Source of the DNA: Candidatus Methylomirabilis lanthanidiphila
GTDB lineage: Bacteria > Methylomirabilota > Methylomirabilia > Methylomirabilales > Methylomirabilaceae
DNA length: 64,000 nt
Direction: 5' to 3'
Assembly (NCBI GenBank): GCA_902196205.1
Contig: CABIKM010000026.1
Coordinates: forward strand, 124,001-188,000
Under the pieces are notes generated by a model. The model was not told where the DNA came from, did no database searches, and worked only from the letters and a program-made list of their open reading frames with translations. Shown in pieces: positions 1 through 9,589 of the stretch (positions within the stretch are counted from its first letter, which is position 1; every line of letters begins with the position of its first letter). The position numbers and the translations under genes are program-made.

Positions 1-1
1 G

Positions 2-427
2 GTCACGCGGGAAAGACTCGATCAGGCCGAGACCGCACAGCTTCAACTGGTCGACGGCAAGGTTGACGTGATTGTCCTGGCCCGGTATATGCGAATCCTC
101 TCGCCATCGTTCATCAGCCGTTTTCCCAACCGGATTATCAATATCCACCACAGCTTTTTGCCGGCCTTTGCCGGGGCGGATCCCTACGCGCAGGCGTACT
201 CACGCGGGGTCAAGTTGATCGGCGCCACGGCGCATTACGCAACCGACGCGCTGGATGCCGGGCCGATCATCGGGCAGGATGTGGAGCGGGTGGATCACCG
301 TCACAATGTGGAAGACCTGAAGCGCATCGGCCGCCATGTGGAGCGGATGGTGCTGGCGCGGGCCGTCGCCTGGCACCTGGAGGACAAGGTGCTGGTCCAC
401 GGCAACAAGACCGTGGTGTTTGCCTAG
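2..427 (+). CDS. purU: Formyltetrahydrofolate deformylase, C-terminal part (PurU)
   Basis: This frame is open from the first bases of the window, so the gene starts upstream and only about the last 141 residues are present. PurU hydrolyses 10-formyl-tetrahydrofolate to formate and tetrahydrofolate in the cytoplasm, feeding formate to purine synthesis. The formyltransferase fold is recognisable from the [10 protein letters not shown] segment (around codons 45-54 here), the GATAHY segment and the closing GNKTVVFA, all typical of PurU rather than PurN. The last 17 codons recur, diverged, at 2880-2930 on the far side of a toxin-antitoxin island, so this 3' end may have been brought in with the island. 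The family assignment is firm; the N-terminal ACT domain cannot be checked. Confidence 0.95.
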   Translation, partial: VTRERLDQAETAQLQLVDGKVDVIVLARYMRILSPSFISRFPNRIINIHHSFLPAFAGADPYAQAYSRGVKLIGATAHYATDALDAGPIIGQDVERVDHRHNVEDLKRIGRHVERMVLARAVAWHLEDKVLVHGNKTVVFA

Positions 428-549
428 TCGCCGTTTCGGTGGCCGTTTGGCCCCCGTTTATACTCCCTTTCTCTGCCCGCGCTGGCAGATAACGGACCAA
501 GCTCAGCGGCGGTGCGCAGCACTGTAGGCAAGCCTTTTCTCTTGTCGGC

Positions 550-620
550 GTCTAACTACGCGAACCCGCGGGCATGCGAAGCGCGACCAACGGGTGCAGC
601 GCCAGATAGATAAGTCCTGA
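550..620 (-). other. attC-like recombination site after hicB
   Basis: On the minus strand a GTTAGAC heptamer (556 to 550) matches the GTTRRRY core of integron attC sites. It lies 67 nt after the hicB stop codon, with imperfect inverted segments between (ACCCG and CGGGT arms). The same heptamer in the same orientation occurs 5' of hicB and 5' of brnT. A related near-palindrome at 505-526 resembles the one at 1444-1467. No clear R'' partner is visible, so this copy is degenerate or coincidental. Confidence 0.3.
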
Positions 621-622
621 GA

Positions 623-835
623 CTACGCGAAGATCATTCGCCGCCCCTTCGGCATGGGAATAGGATCACCGAATTCTCGCGCCGTGTCGATCCAGAGACG
701 GATGGCCTCTTGGGCATTGGCCAGTGCGGTCTCGTGCGTCGCCCCGTGCGCCGAACAGCTCGGCAACTCAGGTACGTCTGCGACGAATACCTGGTCTTCT
801 TCGCTCCAGTAGATGATCACTTCGTACTTGTTCAT
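623..835 (-). CDS. HicB-like antitoxin (orphan)
   Basis: A 70-residue protein of the HicB-like family (UPF0150), which normally neutralises a HicA mRNA-interferase toxin. The N-terminal strand with acidic residues (YWSEEDQVFVADVPEL), the SCSAHGAT turn and the ANAQEAI helix are characteristic. The usual C-terminal DNA-binding extension is absent, as in the short HicB form. No intact hicA lies upstream. The frame just before it (RPVRAVILKYRLGG then stop) vaguely resembles a HicA C-terminus and might be a remnant. It lies in a leftward array of small orphan antitoxin genes, each preceded by a GTTAGAC or GTTATGC heptamer. Confidence 0.85.
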   Translation of the reverse strand: MNKYEVIIYWSEEDQVFVADVPELPSCSAHGATHETALANAQEAIRLWIDTAREFGDPIPMPKGRRMIFA

Positions 836-881
836 AACGCCTACCCTCCAAGCCGATACTTCAGGATCACGGCCCGCACCG

Positions 882-927
882 GTCTAACGCGATGCCGCTC
901 TTGGGCAGCGCGTCGCGTCGTCCACTA
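882..927 (-). other. attC-like site between DUF1353 gene and hicB
   Basis: Immediately after the DUF1353 stop codon, the minus strand carries a 9-bp imperfect stem (CGCGCTGCC and GGCATCGCG around CAAGAGC) followed by GTTAGAC at 888 to 882, the canonical attC R' core. hicB starts 47 nt further on, which is normal cassette spacing. At about 46 bp it is shorter than typical attC sites, so it may be degenerate. Confidence 0.35.
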
Positions 928-1395
928 CCTGTCGCCGAGTACGGTGTCCAGTGCGGCTTCAAAGCGATCAAAGTCGATCTCCTCAACCGGCGCAACGAAC
1001 ATCTGGCGAAAGCCGCGTTGCTGATCCCACTTGGGGCCAAAGAGGCGCACGGCAGTATAGAAGAGGAGGGCGCGCTCCTTCGACGTCCCGTCTGCAAGCA
1101 TCGCCTCATAGAACATCCGATGCGCTTCCTTGGAGGTCTTCTCCCGGCGATCACAGGCAACGTCATGGACGACGCTGGCCCGGCGGTAGTCGCCAATGAA
1201 AGGTGTCCCAACAACCTTCGACCAGACGACTTCCGGAATACTCGCGCCGTCCACCTGCTCGCCAAGGTGTGCCGCCCACCTGTAACCTGTGCTGTCGATG
1301 AAGGCGAACTCGCTCAGCATCTCCATCTTGCGGTCTTCGCCAGATTCGACTAACCACCGCGTCTCAACGTCTCCTTCAAAGTGCGGATCGGGCAT
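925..1395 (-). CDS. DUF1353 domain protein
   Basis: A 156-residue protein of the DUF1353 family, found in phages and mobile elements; its function is not established. The family signature is visible as VDGASIPEVVW (around residues 48-58) and the SVVHDVACDRR segment (around 74-84), in which D, S and H are conserved. The ATG lies inside a GTTATGC heptamer that ends a 94-bp inverted-repeat unit, so the gene would begin exactly at a cassette boundary. Neighbours are an orphan higA upstream and an orphan hicB downstream, all leftward. The family is confident and the role unknown. Confidence 0.8.
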   Translation of the reverse strand: MPDPHFEGDVETRWLVESGEDRKMEMLSEFAFIDSTGYRWAAHLGEQVDGASIPEVVWSKVVGTPFIGDYRRASVVHDVACDRREKTSKEAHRMFYEAMLADGTSKERALLFYTAVRLFGPKWDQQRGFRQMFVAPVEEIDFDRFEAALDTVLGDR

Positions 1396-1485
1396 AACGT
1401 CCCCCCTTCGTCGTGTTGTCCCGTGTCGCTTTCACGCAGAGCTAGCCGGCGCTGCGCAGCACCGGTATTGAGTGCCATGTTATGC
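1392..1485 (-). other. attC-like 94-bp site between higA and DUF1353 gene
   Basis: The minus strand starts with GCATAAC (1485-1479) and ends with its exact complement GTTATGC (1398-1392), spanning 94 bp, the size range of attC sites. It contains a 20-bp near-palindrome CCGGCGCTGCGCAGCACCGG at 1446-1465 (plus strand). GCATAAC lies 30 nt after the higA stop and GTTATGC overlaps the start of the DUF1353 gene, as expected for a cassette attC. GTTATGC deviates from the GTTRRRY consensus at one position. Confidence 0.45.
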
Positions 1486-1514
1486 ATTGGCTTGACGATG
1501 GCGGCACCGACACC

Positions 1515-1811
1515 TCACACATGCGCCAACTCGGCCACTGCCTTCAATTGCTTGCCCATGACCGCCTCGGCGGTTTTCAGGTCATAGGTCGCTTGCAAGT
1601 TGAGCCAGTATTGCGGCGACTGACTAAACGCCCGGCCGAACAATAACGCCAATTCCGCCGTTACTGGGCGCGCGCCGTTGACAACGTGCGACACCCGCAT
1701 GGGGGACACGCCAATGGCGCGAGCGAACTGCGCTTGAGAAATGCCCAGTTCATCGAGGATTTCGCGCAGGAACGCTCCCGGATGCATGGGTGGCAAACCG
1801 TTCTTCAACAT
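1515..1811 (-). CDS. higA: HigA-type antitoxin, XRE-family HTH
   Basis: A 98-residue HigA/VapI-like antitoxin. The N-terminus (PMHPGAFLREILDELGIS) and the helix-turn-helix AQFARAIGVSPMRVS (about residues 26-40) are typical, followed by the RPVTAELALLFGRAF helix. HigA represses its own operon and binds HigB, a ribosome-dependent mRNase. Upstream in the same direction is only a 3' remnant of higB, so the antitoxin survives without its toxin. The start fits an AGGAGG-type ribosome site (CAGGAGGCCCTG before ATG). Confidence 0.9.
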   Translation of the reverse strand: MLKNGLPPMHPGAFLREILDELGISQAQFARAIGVSPMRVSHVVNGARPVTAELALLFGRAFSQSPQYWLNLQATYDLKTAEAVMGKQLKAVAELAHV

Positions 1812-1823
1812 CAGGGCCTCCTG

Positions 1824-1916
1824 TCAGTGGTAGTCAACGATCTCGACATCGAACGCATCGCCCCGCTCGAAGCGAAAGCATACGCGCCACTAGTCGTTAA
1901 TGGGGATTGGGTGGCG
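1824..1916 (-). pseudogene. higB: higB toxin remnant (C-terminal end only)
   Basis: The minus strand just before higA reads PIND, a TAG stop (1892-1890), then WRVCFRFERGDAFDVEIVDYH and a TGA stop. This is the conserved C-terminus of HigB (normally INDQWRICF...EDVEIVDYH). The TAG sits where a glutamine (CAG) is expected, and upstream homology stops within a few codons. The toxin is therefore truncated and carries a nonsense codon. Confidence 0.85.
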
Positions 1917-1928
1917 GGGCCCCAATCG

Positions 1929-2258
1929 TCAGTTGACCGGCGACGCGCTCGTGCGGCGTCCGGTCGAGCGTCGAGTTGGGCCACGCCCCGACTTCGGTAG
2001 GGCAAGTTCCTCCCTGACAACCTGCCGAAGCGCATCGAGGACCGAATGCTGGTGGATATAGGCTAGCAGCGCGTCATTGATCAGCGTTTGATAGTTCCCG
2101 CCCCCCGCCTCGTCAACCGCCGAGCGAAAATAGTCGAGGACGGCGTTATCGAGGCGAATGGAAATCTTGGTCTTTCCAGGTTCCGGCTTCACCACCGCAC
2201 CCCGCTTGGCACGGGAGAAATCGATGTCACGATACGGTTCAGCGGCGACCTTTTTCAT
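1929..2258 (-). CDS. brnA: BrnA-type antitoxin
   Basis: A 109-residue CopG-like protein of the BrnA family. The ribbon-helix-helix is preceded by KTKISIRLDNAVLDYFR (about residues 29-45) and followed by GGNYQTLINDALLAYI (about 52-67), the standard BrnA pattern. BrnA binds the BrnT RNase and autoregulates the operon. The ATG overlaps the end of brnT by 20 nt. The last 40 residues (RTSASPVN end) do not look family-like and probably reflect a recombination junction, because a truncated higB follows directly. Confidence 0.85.
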   Translation of the reverse strand: MKKVAAEPYRDIDFSRAKRGAVVKPEPGKTKISIRLDNAVLDYFRSAVDEAGGGNYQTLINDALLAYIHQHSVLDALRQVVREELALPKSGRGPTRRSTGRRTSASPVN

Positions 2259-2525
2259 AGCGCACCCTCTGTCGTTTGTTCGCCTTCCAGGCGGAGATTA
2301 AACGAATGATGTCCAGTTCGCGGTAGGCGTAGACCACGACCAGAAGGTTCCCGAAACTGCTGAGACCCAATGTGACGAACCGTTGCTCTCCTTGCGCGTC
2401 CGGGTCTTCGCGTGTGAGCGCGGACTCGTCTTCGAGGACTGATACGGCCTCAGCGAAGCTGACGCCGCGGTCGCGGAGGTTGGCTCTCGCCTTCGTCGAG
2501 TCCCAGTCACATCTCGCGGCACCAT
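2239..2525 (-). pseudogene. brnT: BrnT-type toxin, frameshifted at its 5' end
   Basis: Reading the minus strand in the frame that ends at 2239 gives a BrnT-like protein: CDWDSTKARANLRDRGVS, then LTREDPDAQGEQRFVTLGLS, then RLISAWKANKRQRVRYE. BrnT is a RelE-fold ribonuclease. The only ATG in place (2525-2523, MVPR) is one base out of frame with this body, and no usable start codon occurs in the body frame between the upstream stop and the conserved core. The toxin therefore appears inactivated by a single-base indel, or would need frameshifting or a non-standard start. It ends 20 nt inside brnA. Confidence 0.8.
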
Positions 2526-2569
2526 CGTATAGACAAACGTCCTCTACGTCAAGTGCAGGGTAAGGTGGG

Positions 2570-2658
2570 GTCTAACGAATAAGCTTATATCCGGTGGGTT
2601 CCTCGCAGAATCGGCCTACGGCCGCGGAGGCGGGCCCGCCGGATAAAACGGGTTGAAC
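2570..2658 (-). other. attC-like 89-bp site upstream of brnTA
   Basis: The minus strand begins with GTTCAAC (2658-2652, fits RYYYAAC) and ends with GTTAGAC (2576-2570, fits GTTRRRY). Inside is an 11-bp inverted repeat, TATCCGGCGGG and CCCACCGGATA, with one mismatch. The 89-bp span and paired inner and outer boxes match attC architecture. It is the best of four such sites here. The brnT reading frame opens directly after the GTTAGAC. Confidence 0.45.
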
Positions 2659-2879
2659 TGAACCGCTGGCCTGAGTCTAGGGGATGGTATCGCGGTCGAG
2701 AACGTGGAGGAAAGGTTTGTGGGTAAGGTCGCGGGGTGGACCCGCTGATACGCCAGGCCACGATCCTGATGTGATACGAGGCCGGCGGGCATTCGATGCG
2801 TCAGGTACGCGACATGGACGAAGAACGACTACCAGAGCATGGATACATGAGTCAAGAGCAGACGTGACCGCTTTTCTGT
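2659..2879. other. No gene recognised
   Basis: Between the brnTA-side attC-like site and the purU 3'-end copy I recognise no gene. A short frame ending near 2861 (MDEERLPEHGYMSQEQT) has protein-like composition but no start context or known family. Confidence 0.5.
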
Positions 2880-2930
2880 ATGGAGGACAAAGCACTGGTT
2901 TACGGCAACAAGACCGTGGTATTTGCCTAG
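2880..2930 (+). pseudogene. Second, diverged copy of the purU 3' end
   Basis: Seventeen codons reading [16 protein letters not shown] and a TAG stop repeat the last codons of purU ([16 protein letters not shown] at 377-427). About 7 of 51 bases differ, mostly at codon third positions, and similarity continues about 20 bases past the stop (GTTTCGGTGG). Upstream similarity fades within about 15 bases. It marks the far edge of the island inserted after purU. Confidence 0.9.
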
Positions 2931-3167
2931 TACTGTTTCGGTGGCTGTCTGGACACCTGCTCACTGTTCTACAGCTCACGCAGGGCGGAGTTTCCCATTC
3001 CCCCAAGAGTACAGTAGGCTGAGATGAACGAAGCGGATCCCGGCGCTCCGGTTTACTCTATCGACAGGCCACGACTTCCGGTGATACCACCAACGGCTGG
3101 GTTTCGTTCCTTAACCCAGCCTACCGTACTTTCGACATGGGGCGCTTGGCGGTTAACGGAGCGGCAG
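2931..3167. other. No gene recognised
   Basis: Apart from the first bases, which still resemble purU flanking DNA, I see no gene, RNA or strong regulatory signal between the purU 3'-end copy and the antiporter stop codon. Confidence 0.5.
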
Positions 3168-4664
3168 CTAGGTCTGTCGGTTGGACGCGGCGGGTGAGCC
3201 CACCACTCTTTTTTCTTCTTGCAGGTTGAACTTTGCCTGGACCTCAGTAAAAGATTGTCTATCCGATAGCACCAGAAGAGTATCGCCGCCTTGCAGAACC
3301 GTTCCCCCACTCGGCAACACAAAGTCATTCTCTCTGGCGATGAGGATTACCAAAAAATCGTCAGGGAGCCCCAATTCGACGATCGCCTTTCCGGCCATAT
3401 TCGAGTCAGGCTGTACGGGTAATTCTTTCAGTTCGCTTTTCAGCCCACCCATAGGCGTATACTCGATAGGATACACTCGCTTGGGTATTGCCGGCGCGCT
3501 AACCCCCAACCGCCTGGCGGCGAGGGGTATTGAGGTTCCCTGCAATAACACCGATGTCAGCACGACGAAAAAAACCGCGTTAAAAATCAAGTCGGCATGA
3601 GGTACCTTGGCCAGCAGAGGGAAGGTTGCCAATATGATAGGGACCGCTCCGCGCAGGCCGACCCAGGATACGAACATCTTTTCTCGCCAGCTCAACGTGC
3701 TCGGCAACAAGCTGAGAAAGACGCTCACAGGGCGGGCCACAATCATCAGGAATCCGGCGATGAGCAACCCGATCCCCATGATGGGGACAAGGCGCGAAGG
3801 AAAGACGAGTAAGCCCAGGGTCAGGAACATAGCAATTTGCATCAGCCAGGCAAGTCCGTCGTGAAAACGCAACAGGCTTCTTTTGTGGATGAAATCATGC
3901 TGGCTGAGAACGATACCAGCCAGATAGACGGCCAGAAAACCACTGCCGCCGACGGCATCGGTCACTCCAAACGTCAGCAATACCAGCGAGAGAGTCAGAG
4001 CCGGATAAAGACCTTCGTAACCTAATTTCAGGTGGTTGACCAGAAACAGCATTACCCTACCCATACCATAACCGAGCACCGAGCCGATGAACATTTGCAG
4101 GACAAACAAACCGATAAGGTTGACAGGCGCCACGTCAGGTTGGGTGATCAACTGGATCAGGCCGACGGTCATGAATATCGCCATGGGATCATTGCTGCCT
4201 GACTCCAGTTCCAGTAGCGGTTTCAGCCGGCCCTTGAGACCGATACCTTTAGAACGCAGTACGGAAAACACCGCCGCCGCGTCAGTAGATGAAACGATCG
4301 AGCCGAGCAGCAGGCCCTCGACCAACGAGAAACCGAGCAGGACATTTGCGGAAAACCCGACGATCAACGCGGTAATGAACACTCCCAGAGTCGAGAGGAG
4401 CAGGCCTTCTTTGATCACGGGACGGACATGGTTCCATTCCGTATCGAGTCCGCCGGAAAACAAAATCAGAATTAGCGCGATTATACCTACAGACTGCGCC
4501 AGGGCGGGGTCATCGAAATAGATGCCGCCAGGCCCGTCGGATCCCGCGAGCATCCCCAAGATCAAGAATAACAAGAGCGCAGGTACGCCGAACCGGTCCG
4601 AGATTTTGCTGACCAGGACGCTCATAAGCAGTAGGGCGGCGATGCCAATGAGTATTGTGTTCAT
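3168..4664 (-). CDS. nhaP2: K+/H+ antiporter, CPA1 family with RCK C-terminal domain
   Basis: A 498-residue inner-membrane cation/proton antiporter of the CPA1/NhaP2 (CvrA) group. The first about 385 residues form roughly a dozen membrane segments; the core [11 protein letters not shown] (about 126-136) and [12 protein letters not shown] (about 151-162) motifs carry the acidic residues expected for cation/proton exchange. The C-terminal part (about 405-480: [17 protein letters not shown], then [10 protein letters not shown]) is a TrkA_C/RCK-type ligand-binding domain, which points to NhaP2 rather than plain NhaP. It is transcribed alone, away from the MutS-like gene. It is shorter than E. coli NhaP2 by roughly 80 residues. 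Confidence 0.88.
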   Translation of the reverse strand: MNTILIGIAALLLMSVLVSKISDRFGVPALLLFLILGMLAGSDGPGGIYFDDPALAQSVGIIALILILFSGGLDTEWNHVRPVIKEGLLLSTLGVFITALIVGFSANVLLGFSLVEGLLLGSIVSSTDAAAVFSVLRSKGIGLKGRLKPLLELESGSNDPMAIFMTVGLIQLITQPDVAPVNLIGLFVLQMFIGSVLGYGMGRVMLFLVNHLKLGYEGLYPALTLSLVLLTFGVTDAVGGSGFLAVYLAGIVLSQHDFIHKRSLLRFHDGLAWLMQIAMFLTLGLLVFPSRLVPIMGIGLLIAGFLMIVARPVSVFLSLLPSTLSWREKMFVSWVGLRGAVPIILATFPLLAKVPHADLIFNAVFFVVLTSVLLQGTSIPLAARRLGVSAPAIPKRVYPIEYTPMGGLKSELKELPVQPDSNMAGKAIVELGLPDDFLVILIARENDFVLPSGGTVLQGGDTLLVLSDRQSFTEVQAKFNLQEEKRVVGSPAASNRQT

Positions 4665-5180
4665 GGATACCGTATCACTCGACCTGCACTCATCTTGGGT
4701 AAGTTGCAGGCAACCGATTGCGCATGTACGCGATGCTATCGGTCAAGGGGTGTTTTCAGTGCTTGGCTTGCGATCACGACATCGGTCTTGGCGTGCCATC
4801 GATCTGAAGCGCGATCAGCAACTCGGCATAGTCGCAAGATAGACTCCAGAGCCTTTTGTCCAATATGCGATCGTGGCCTCTCGGTGTCTTTGGCAACATC
4901 GTCCATCTATCCAGTCAACCGGTCCGGCGAGTTCATCGATGCGGCTTGGCTTTAGATCATGCCCTTCCATCAAGATAGTATTACAATACATCCCATAAAC
5001 ATATGAACATTTCATAAATGATCTGCCGACTTCGTGTGCCCCGCTGTGCACCACAGGTCATCCTTCGAGGGACAACACGATCTGCTTTGGGGCAAGAGCT
5101 CGCAACCTCGCCTACAGGACTAGCCAGCGGGGGGCAGAAGATGCTACTTTAATAAAAAGTGAAATAATGGGAGTGAGTGA
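4665..5180. other. Intergenic region between divergent genes
   Basis: This 516-bp gap separates the leftward antiporter from the rightward MutS-like gene and must hold both promoters. An AT-richer patch near 4970-5020 and another at 5145-5170 are the likeliest promoter zones, but no convincing -35/-10 pair stands out. A leftward 79-codon open frame at 4815-5054 shows no family resemblance and was not called. Confidence 0.4.
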
Positions 5181-6815
5181 ATGCACCAACCTATACTGAC
5201 AGCGATCGGCAAGGAGCTTTCGGTCCGCTCGGCCAGGGCGGCGAAAACAGGGGAAGGTGTGCTCGATGAGAGCACGTTCAACACGATAGAAGTCGATCGA
5301 CTCTTTGACGCGGTCAATCACGCCAGCACCATCGCCGGACAAGCCACGCTGTACCGCTCATTAGCCCAGCCGTTGAGTTCGGTCGAGGCCATTGCGGCCA
5401 AGCAGGATGCGCTCAAAGAGCTGGACTCGAACCCTGATCTGAGAGCGCGAATCGAAGCGCTGGTACAGCATGCTGCGAAATACGAAGCAGAATTTTACCG
5501 GCTCATGTTCGGAACCTTTGTCGGCACCTTCGGCGATCCCAAGGACAAACTGGATACCGGGGGCTACGGACATAAAACGTATCGGGAAGGGACGGAACTC
5601 ATGCTCGGGCTGGTCAAGGGTGCTCACGGCCTGCCGGTTCCAGAAAGTCCCTATCTGCGCGCGCGTCTTGACGCGCTCAAGGTATTTGGTACCACGCGAT
5701 CGCATGCCTTAATGAAAGGCCCCGCCTACGTAACCGAGCGAGCCATCAAAACGAAGACTGAAAAGTGGCTGCTGACTCCTGCCATCAAATTCCGGCCAAC
5801 CCTCTTCAAGCCACGATTGATCGTCCTGCTCGTAATCGCGATGGGTCTCTTTCTCTATTATGCCCCCCTTCTTGGGATAGCCCGGGCCGCAATGCCTGCT
5901 GTGATGGTGTTCCTGCTCCCTTCATTCATGCTGTATGGACCGATCGTCGGGGGGTTTGACAGGGACAGCATCATCTACCCCTTGCGCGATGGCTATCGAG
6001 AGTCACGCGATGTGCAACAGGCGTTGGAGGCGTTGGGACAGATCGATGAATTGCTCTCCTTTCACCGTTATGCCCAGGCCTTCGGTGGCCCGACCGTGTT
6101 GCCCAAGCTGCTTGATTCAGATCGGCACGTTATGGTCTTGGAAGCGGTCAAAAACCCTATCCTGGGGAAGGAGAATGCCGAATACGTGCCCAACGATATC
6201 AATCTGAATGGGGTGAAATTGACGTTTATCACCGGCCCCAACGGAGGCGGGAAGACCGCTTTCTGCAAAACTGTTGCCCAGGTGCAACTGCTGGCGCAGA
6301 TTGGGTGCTATGTGCCGGCCGAACGGGCGCAACTCTCAGTGGCCGATCGGATCTTCTATCAGGTTCCGGAAAGCAACACGCTGGCTGACCGGGAGGGGCG
6401 ATTCGGAACGGAGTTGCAACGCACGAAGGCCATCTTTTTCGCCTCGTCGCCCAGAAGCCTGGTCATTCTGGATGAGTTGGCGGAAGGCACCACCTACCAG
6501 GAGAAACTGGAGATCTCCCACACTATCCTCGGTGGATTTTACCAGGTCGGCAACAATACAATCCTGGTCACCCATAATTACGAACTGGCGGAGCAGTTTC
6601 ACAAAGGAGATATCGGCCTGTATCGCCAGGCAGAGTTTGTCCATGGTTCGCCCACCTATCGGCTGGTCGACGGGATCTCGCGGATCAGTCATGCCCACAA
6701 GGTTGCTCAACGAATCGGTTTTGCGAAAGAACACATCGAGAAGCACCTGGTCGAGCGGGGCTATAGGGACGAGGAAACGACCTCGCCTGAAGAGGACGCC
6801 TCAATTTCGGATTGA
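5181..6815 (+). CDS. MutS-like ATPase with membrane anchor
   Basis: A 544-residue protein with a C-terminal MutS-family ATPase domain: Walker A GPNGGGKT near residues 351-358, Walker B LVILDE near 426-431 and a downstream LVTHNYELA switch segment. The N-terminal mismatch-recognition domains of MutS are missing. A hydrophobic stretch around residues 212-255 predicts two membrane helices. Proteins of this type are annotated as MutS-related or DNA mismatch repair ATPase-like, but no repair role is established for them. A good ribosome site (GGGAG, about 8 nt before ATG) supports this start. It appears to be a single-gene unit just before the hsd operon. Confidence 0.8.
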   Translation: MHQPILTAIGKELSVRSARAAKTGEGVLDESTFNTIEVDRLFDAVNHASTIAGQATLYRSLAQPLSSVEAIAAKQDALKELDSNPDLRARIEALVQHAAKYEAEFYRLMFGTFVGTFGDPKDKLDTGGYGHKTYREGTELMLGLVKGAHGLPVPESPYLRARLDALKVFGTTRSHALMKGPAYVTERAIKTKTEKWLLTPAIKFRPTLFKPRLIVLLVIAMGLFLYYAPLLGIARAAMPAVMVFLLPSFMLYGPIVGGFDRDSIIYPLRDGYRESRDVQQALEALGQIDELLSFHRYAQAFGGPTVLPKLLDSDRHVMVLEAVKNPILGKENAEYVPNDINLNGVKLTFITGPNGGGKTAFCKTVAQVQLLAQIGCYVPAERAQLSVADRIFYQVPESNTLADREGRFGTELQRTKAIFFASSPRSLVILDELAEGTTYQEKLEISHTILGGFYQVGNNTILVTHNYELAEQFHKGDIGLYRQAEFVHGSPTYRLVDGISRISHAHKVAQRIGFAKEHIEKHLVERGYRDEETTSPEEDASISD

Positions 6816-7018
6816 GTGACCGCTGAGCAACCCTCCCCCCCTCGTTACCCCATTGAAATGTCGTTGACAAGTCCAGGAAATGGCAGGAGAATTCCGCCGA
6901 ATGTGGGGATTCTTGAGTTGATGCTATATGGAACAGCATTATTGTAGTTAAACGCTCGGGCAGTTAGCCTGCCGGGCTCGCAGACAAGCCCATGGATGAT
7001 CGTGTCGTGAGGTATGCC

Positions 7019-8726
<1,708 letters not shown>

Positions 8727-8737
<11 letters not shown>

Positions 8738-9017
8738 GCAATTACTCAAGGACGAGCGCGACGCCATCCTGCGCATTGCAGTCAGACACGGCGCGTACAA
8801 TATTCGGGTGTTTGGGTCCGCTGCTCGCGGCGAAGCTCTGGAGGACAGCGATATTGATCTTCTCGTCGAGTTCGAACCGGGCCGAAGCCTTCTAGACCAC
8901 ACTGCCCTGGTGCTGGAACTCGAGGAACTCCTTGGACGCAAGGTAGATGTCGTTACGGAGAAGGGTCTCTACTGGCTCCTTCGCCGACGGATCCTCAAGG
9001 AAGCCCGAGCGCTATGA
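8727..9017 (+). CDS. mntA: MntA-type minimal nucleotidyltransferase antitoxin
   Basis: A 96-residue minimal nucleotidyltransferase. The active-site signature [20 protein letters not shown] (about residues 32-51) has the G-S and D-x-D residues of the Pol-beta fold. In known MntA-HepT systems the antitoxin adds AMP to a tyrosine of the HEPN toxin to silence it, and the next gene is that toxin. The ATG at 8727 overlaps the hsdM stop (ATGACGCTTGA), so it is translationally coupled to hsdM. The 22-bp sequence before its ATG is repeated exactly before the hsdS ATG. Confidence 0.92.
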
Positions 9018-9403
9018 CCAAGGACCCGCGCGTCTACCTTGCCCACATCCTGGAGTGCATTCAGAAGATCGAACGGTTCACTGCAGACGGGGAGGACCGC
9101 TTCCTTGCGGACGCAATGGTCCAGGACGCGGTCCTGCGGAACTTCGAGGTCATCGGCGAAGCCACCAAGCGGCTGGATGACGCCTACCGGACGACCCACC
9201 CGGAGATCCCTTGGCGCGCTGTTGCCGGTCTCCGAGATGTTCTCATCCATCAGTACGAAGGCGTCGAACTAGAGCGGGTCTGGGCCATTGTAGAGAGAGA
9301 ATTACCGGGCCTTAGAGCGGCGATCGCCGCCCTCTTGCCGCCCCTGGAGCAACTTGAGCGGGAATTGGCGGGAGAGGAAGAACCGCCGCAGAAGAACAAA
9401 TGA
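9014..9403 (+). CDS. hepT: HepT-type HEPN toxin (DUF86)
   Basis: A 129-residue HEPN-domain RNase of the DUF86/HepT family. The active-site motif RDVLIHQY (R-x4-H-x-Y, about residues 76-83) is intact: R and H form the RNase site, and Y is the residue AMPylated by MntA in characterised systems. The start overlaps mntA by four bases (ATGA). The last about 20 residues are acidic and lysine-rich. As a cargo module between hsdM and hsdS it could serve as a stability or abortive-infection unit, which is inference. Confidence 0.92.
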   Translation: MTKDPRVYLAHILECIQKIERFTADGEDRFLADAMVQDAVLRNFEVIGEATKRLDDAYRTTHPEIPWRAVAGLRDVLIHQYEGVELERVWAIVERELPGLRAAIAALLPPLEQLERELAGEEEPPQKNK

Positions 9404-9561
9404 GCGTGCGACCGCTGTCGGCGCAACTCCTCGCGCAGCAGGTCGAGGCCGCGAAGTTGGACAAGGTGATCGTACGTAACCTTAAGGGTCTCGAGTTCGG
9501 CGGCAACGTCTGTGGAAACGAATGCATCCGATCTGACATTTATTCAGCGTTGCGTCCGTAG
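9400..9561 (+). pseudogene. Copy 2 of the hsdM C-terminal tail
   Basis: A 53-codon open frame that begins ATGA inside the hepT stop. Its segment QLLAQQVEAAKLDKVI followed by RNLKGLEFGG matches the end of HsdM ([14 protein letters not shown] followed by [10 protein letters not shown]) over about 30 residues with substitutions, so it comes from a different hsdM allele rather than a recent duplication. The last about 17 codons are unrelated. It may be translated as a coupling peptide or be inert. Confidence 0.75.
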
Positions 9562-9589
9562 AGGTCGGCTTTTTGCGAAGGAAGAAGTC

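Noticed and set aside
840-900. hicA remnant upstream of hicB
   Set aside because: The 14-residue match (RPVRAVILKYRLGG) is too short and weak to call a pseudogene; mentioned only in the hicB entry.
2684-2870. Possible group II intron or retron remnant
   Set aside because: A few phrases looked intron-like, but no domain V hairpin, reverse transcriptase or maturase remnant could be shown.
4815-5054. Leftward 79-codon open frame in the antiporter/MutS-like spacer
   Set aside because: No family resemblance, no ribosome site, lies in the region that must hold divergent promoters.
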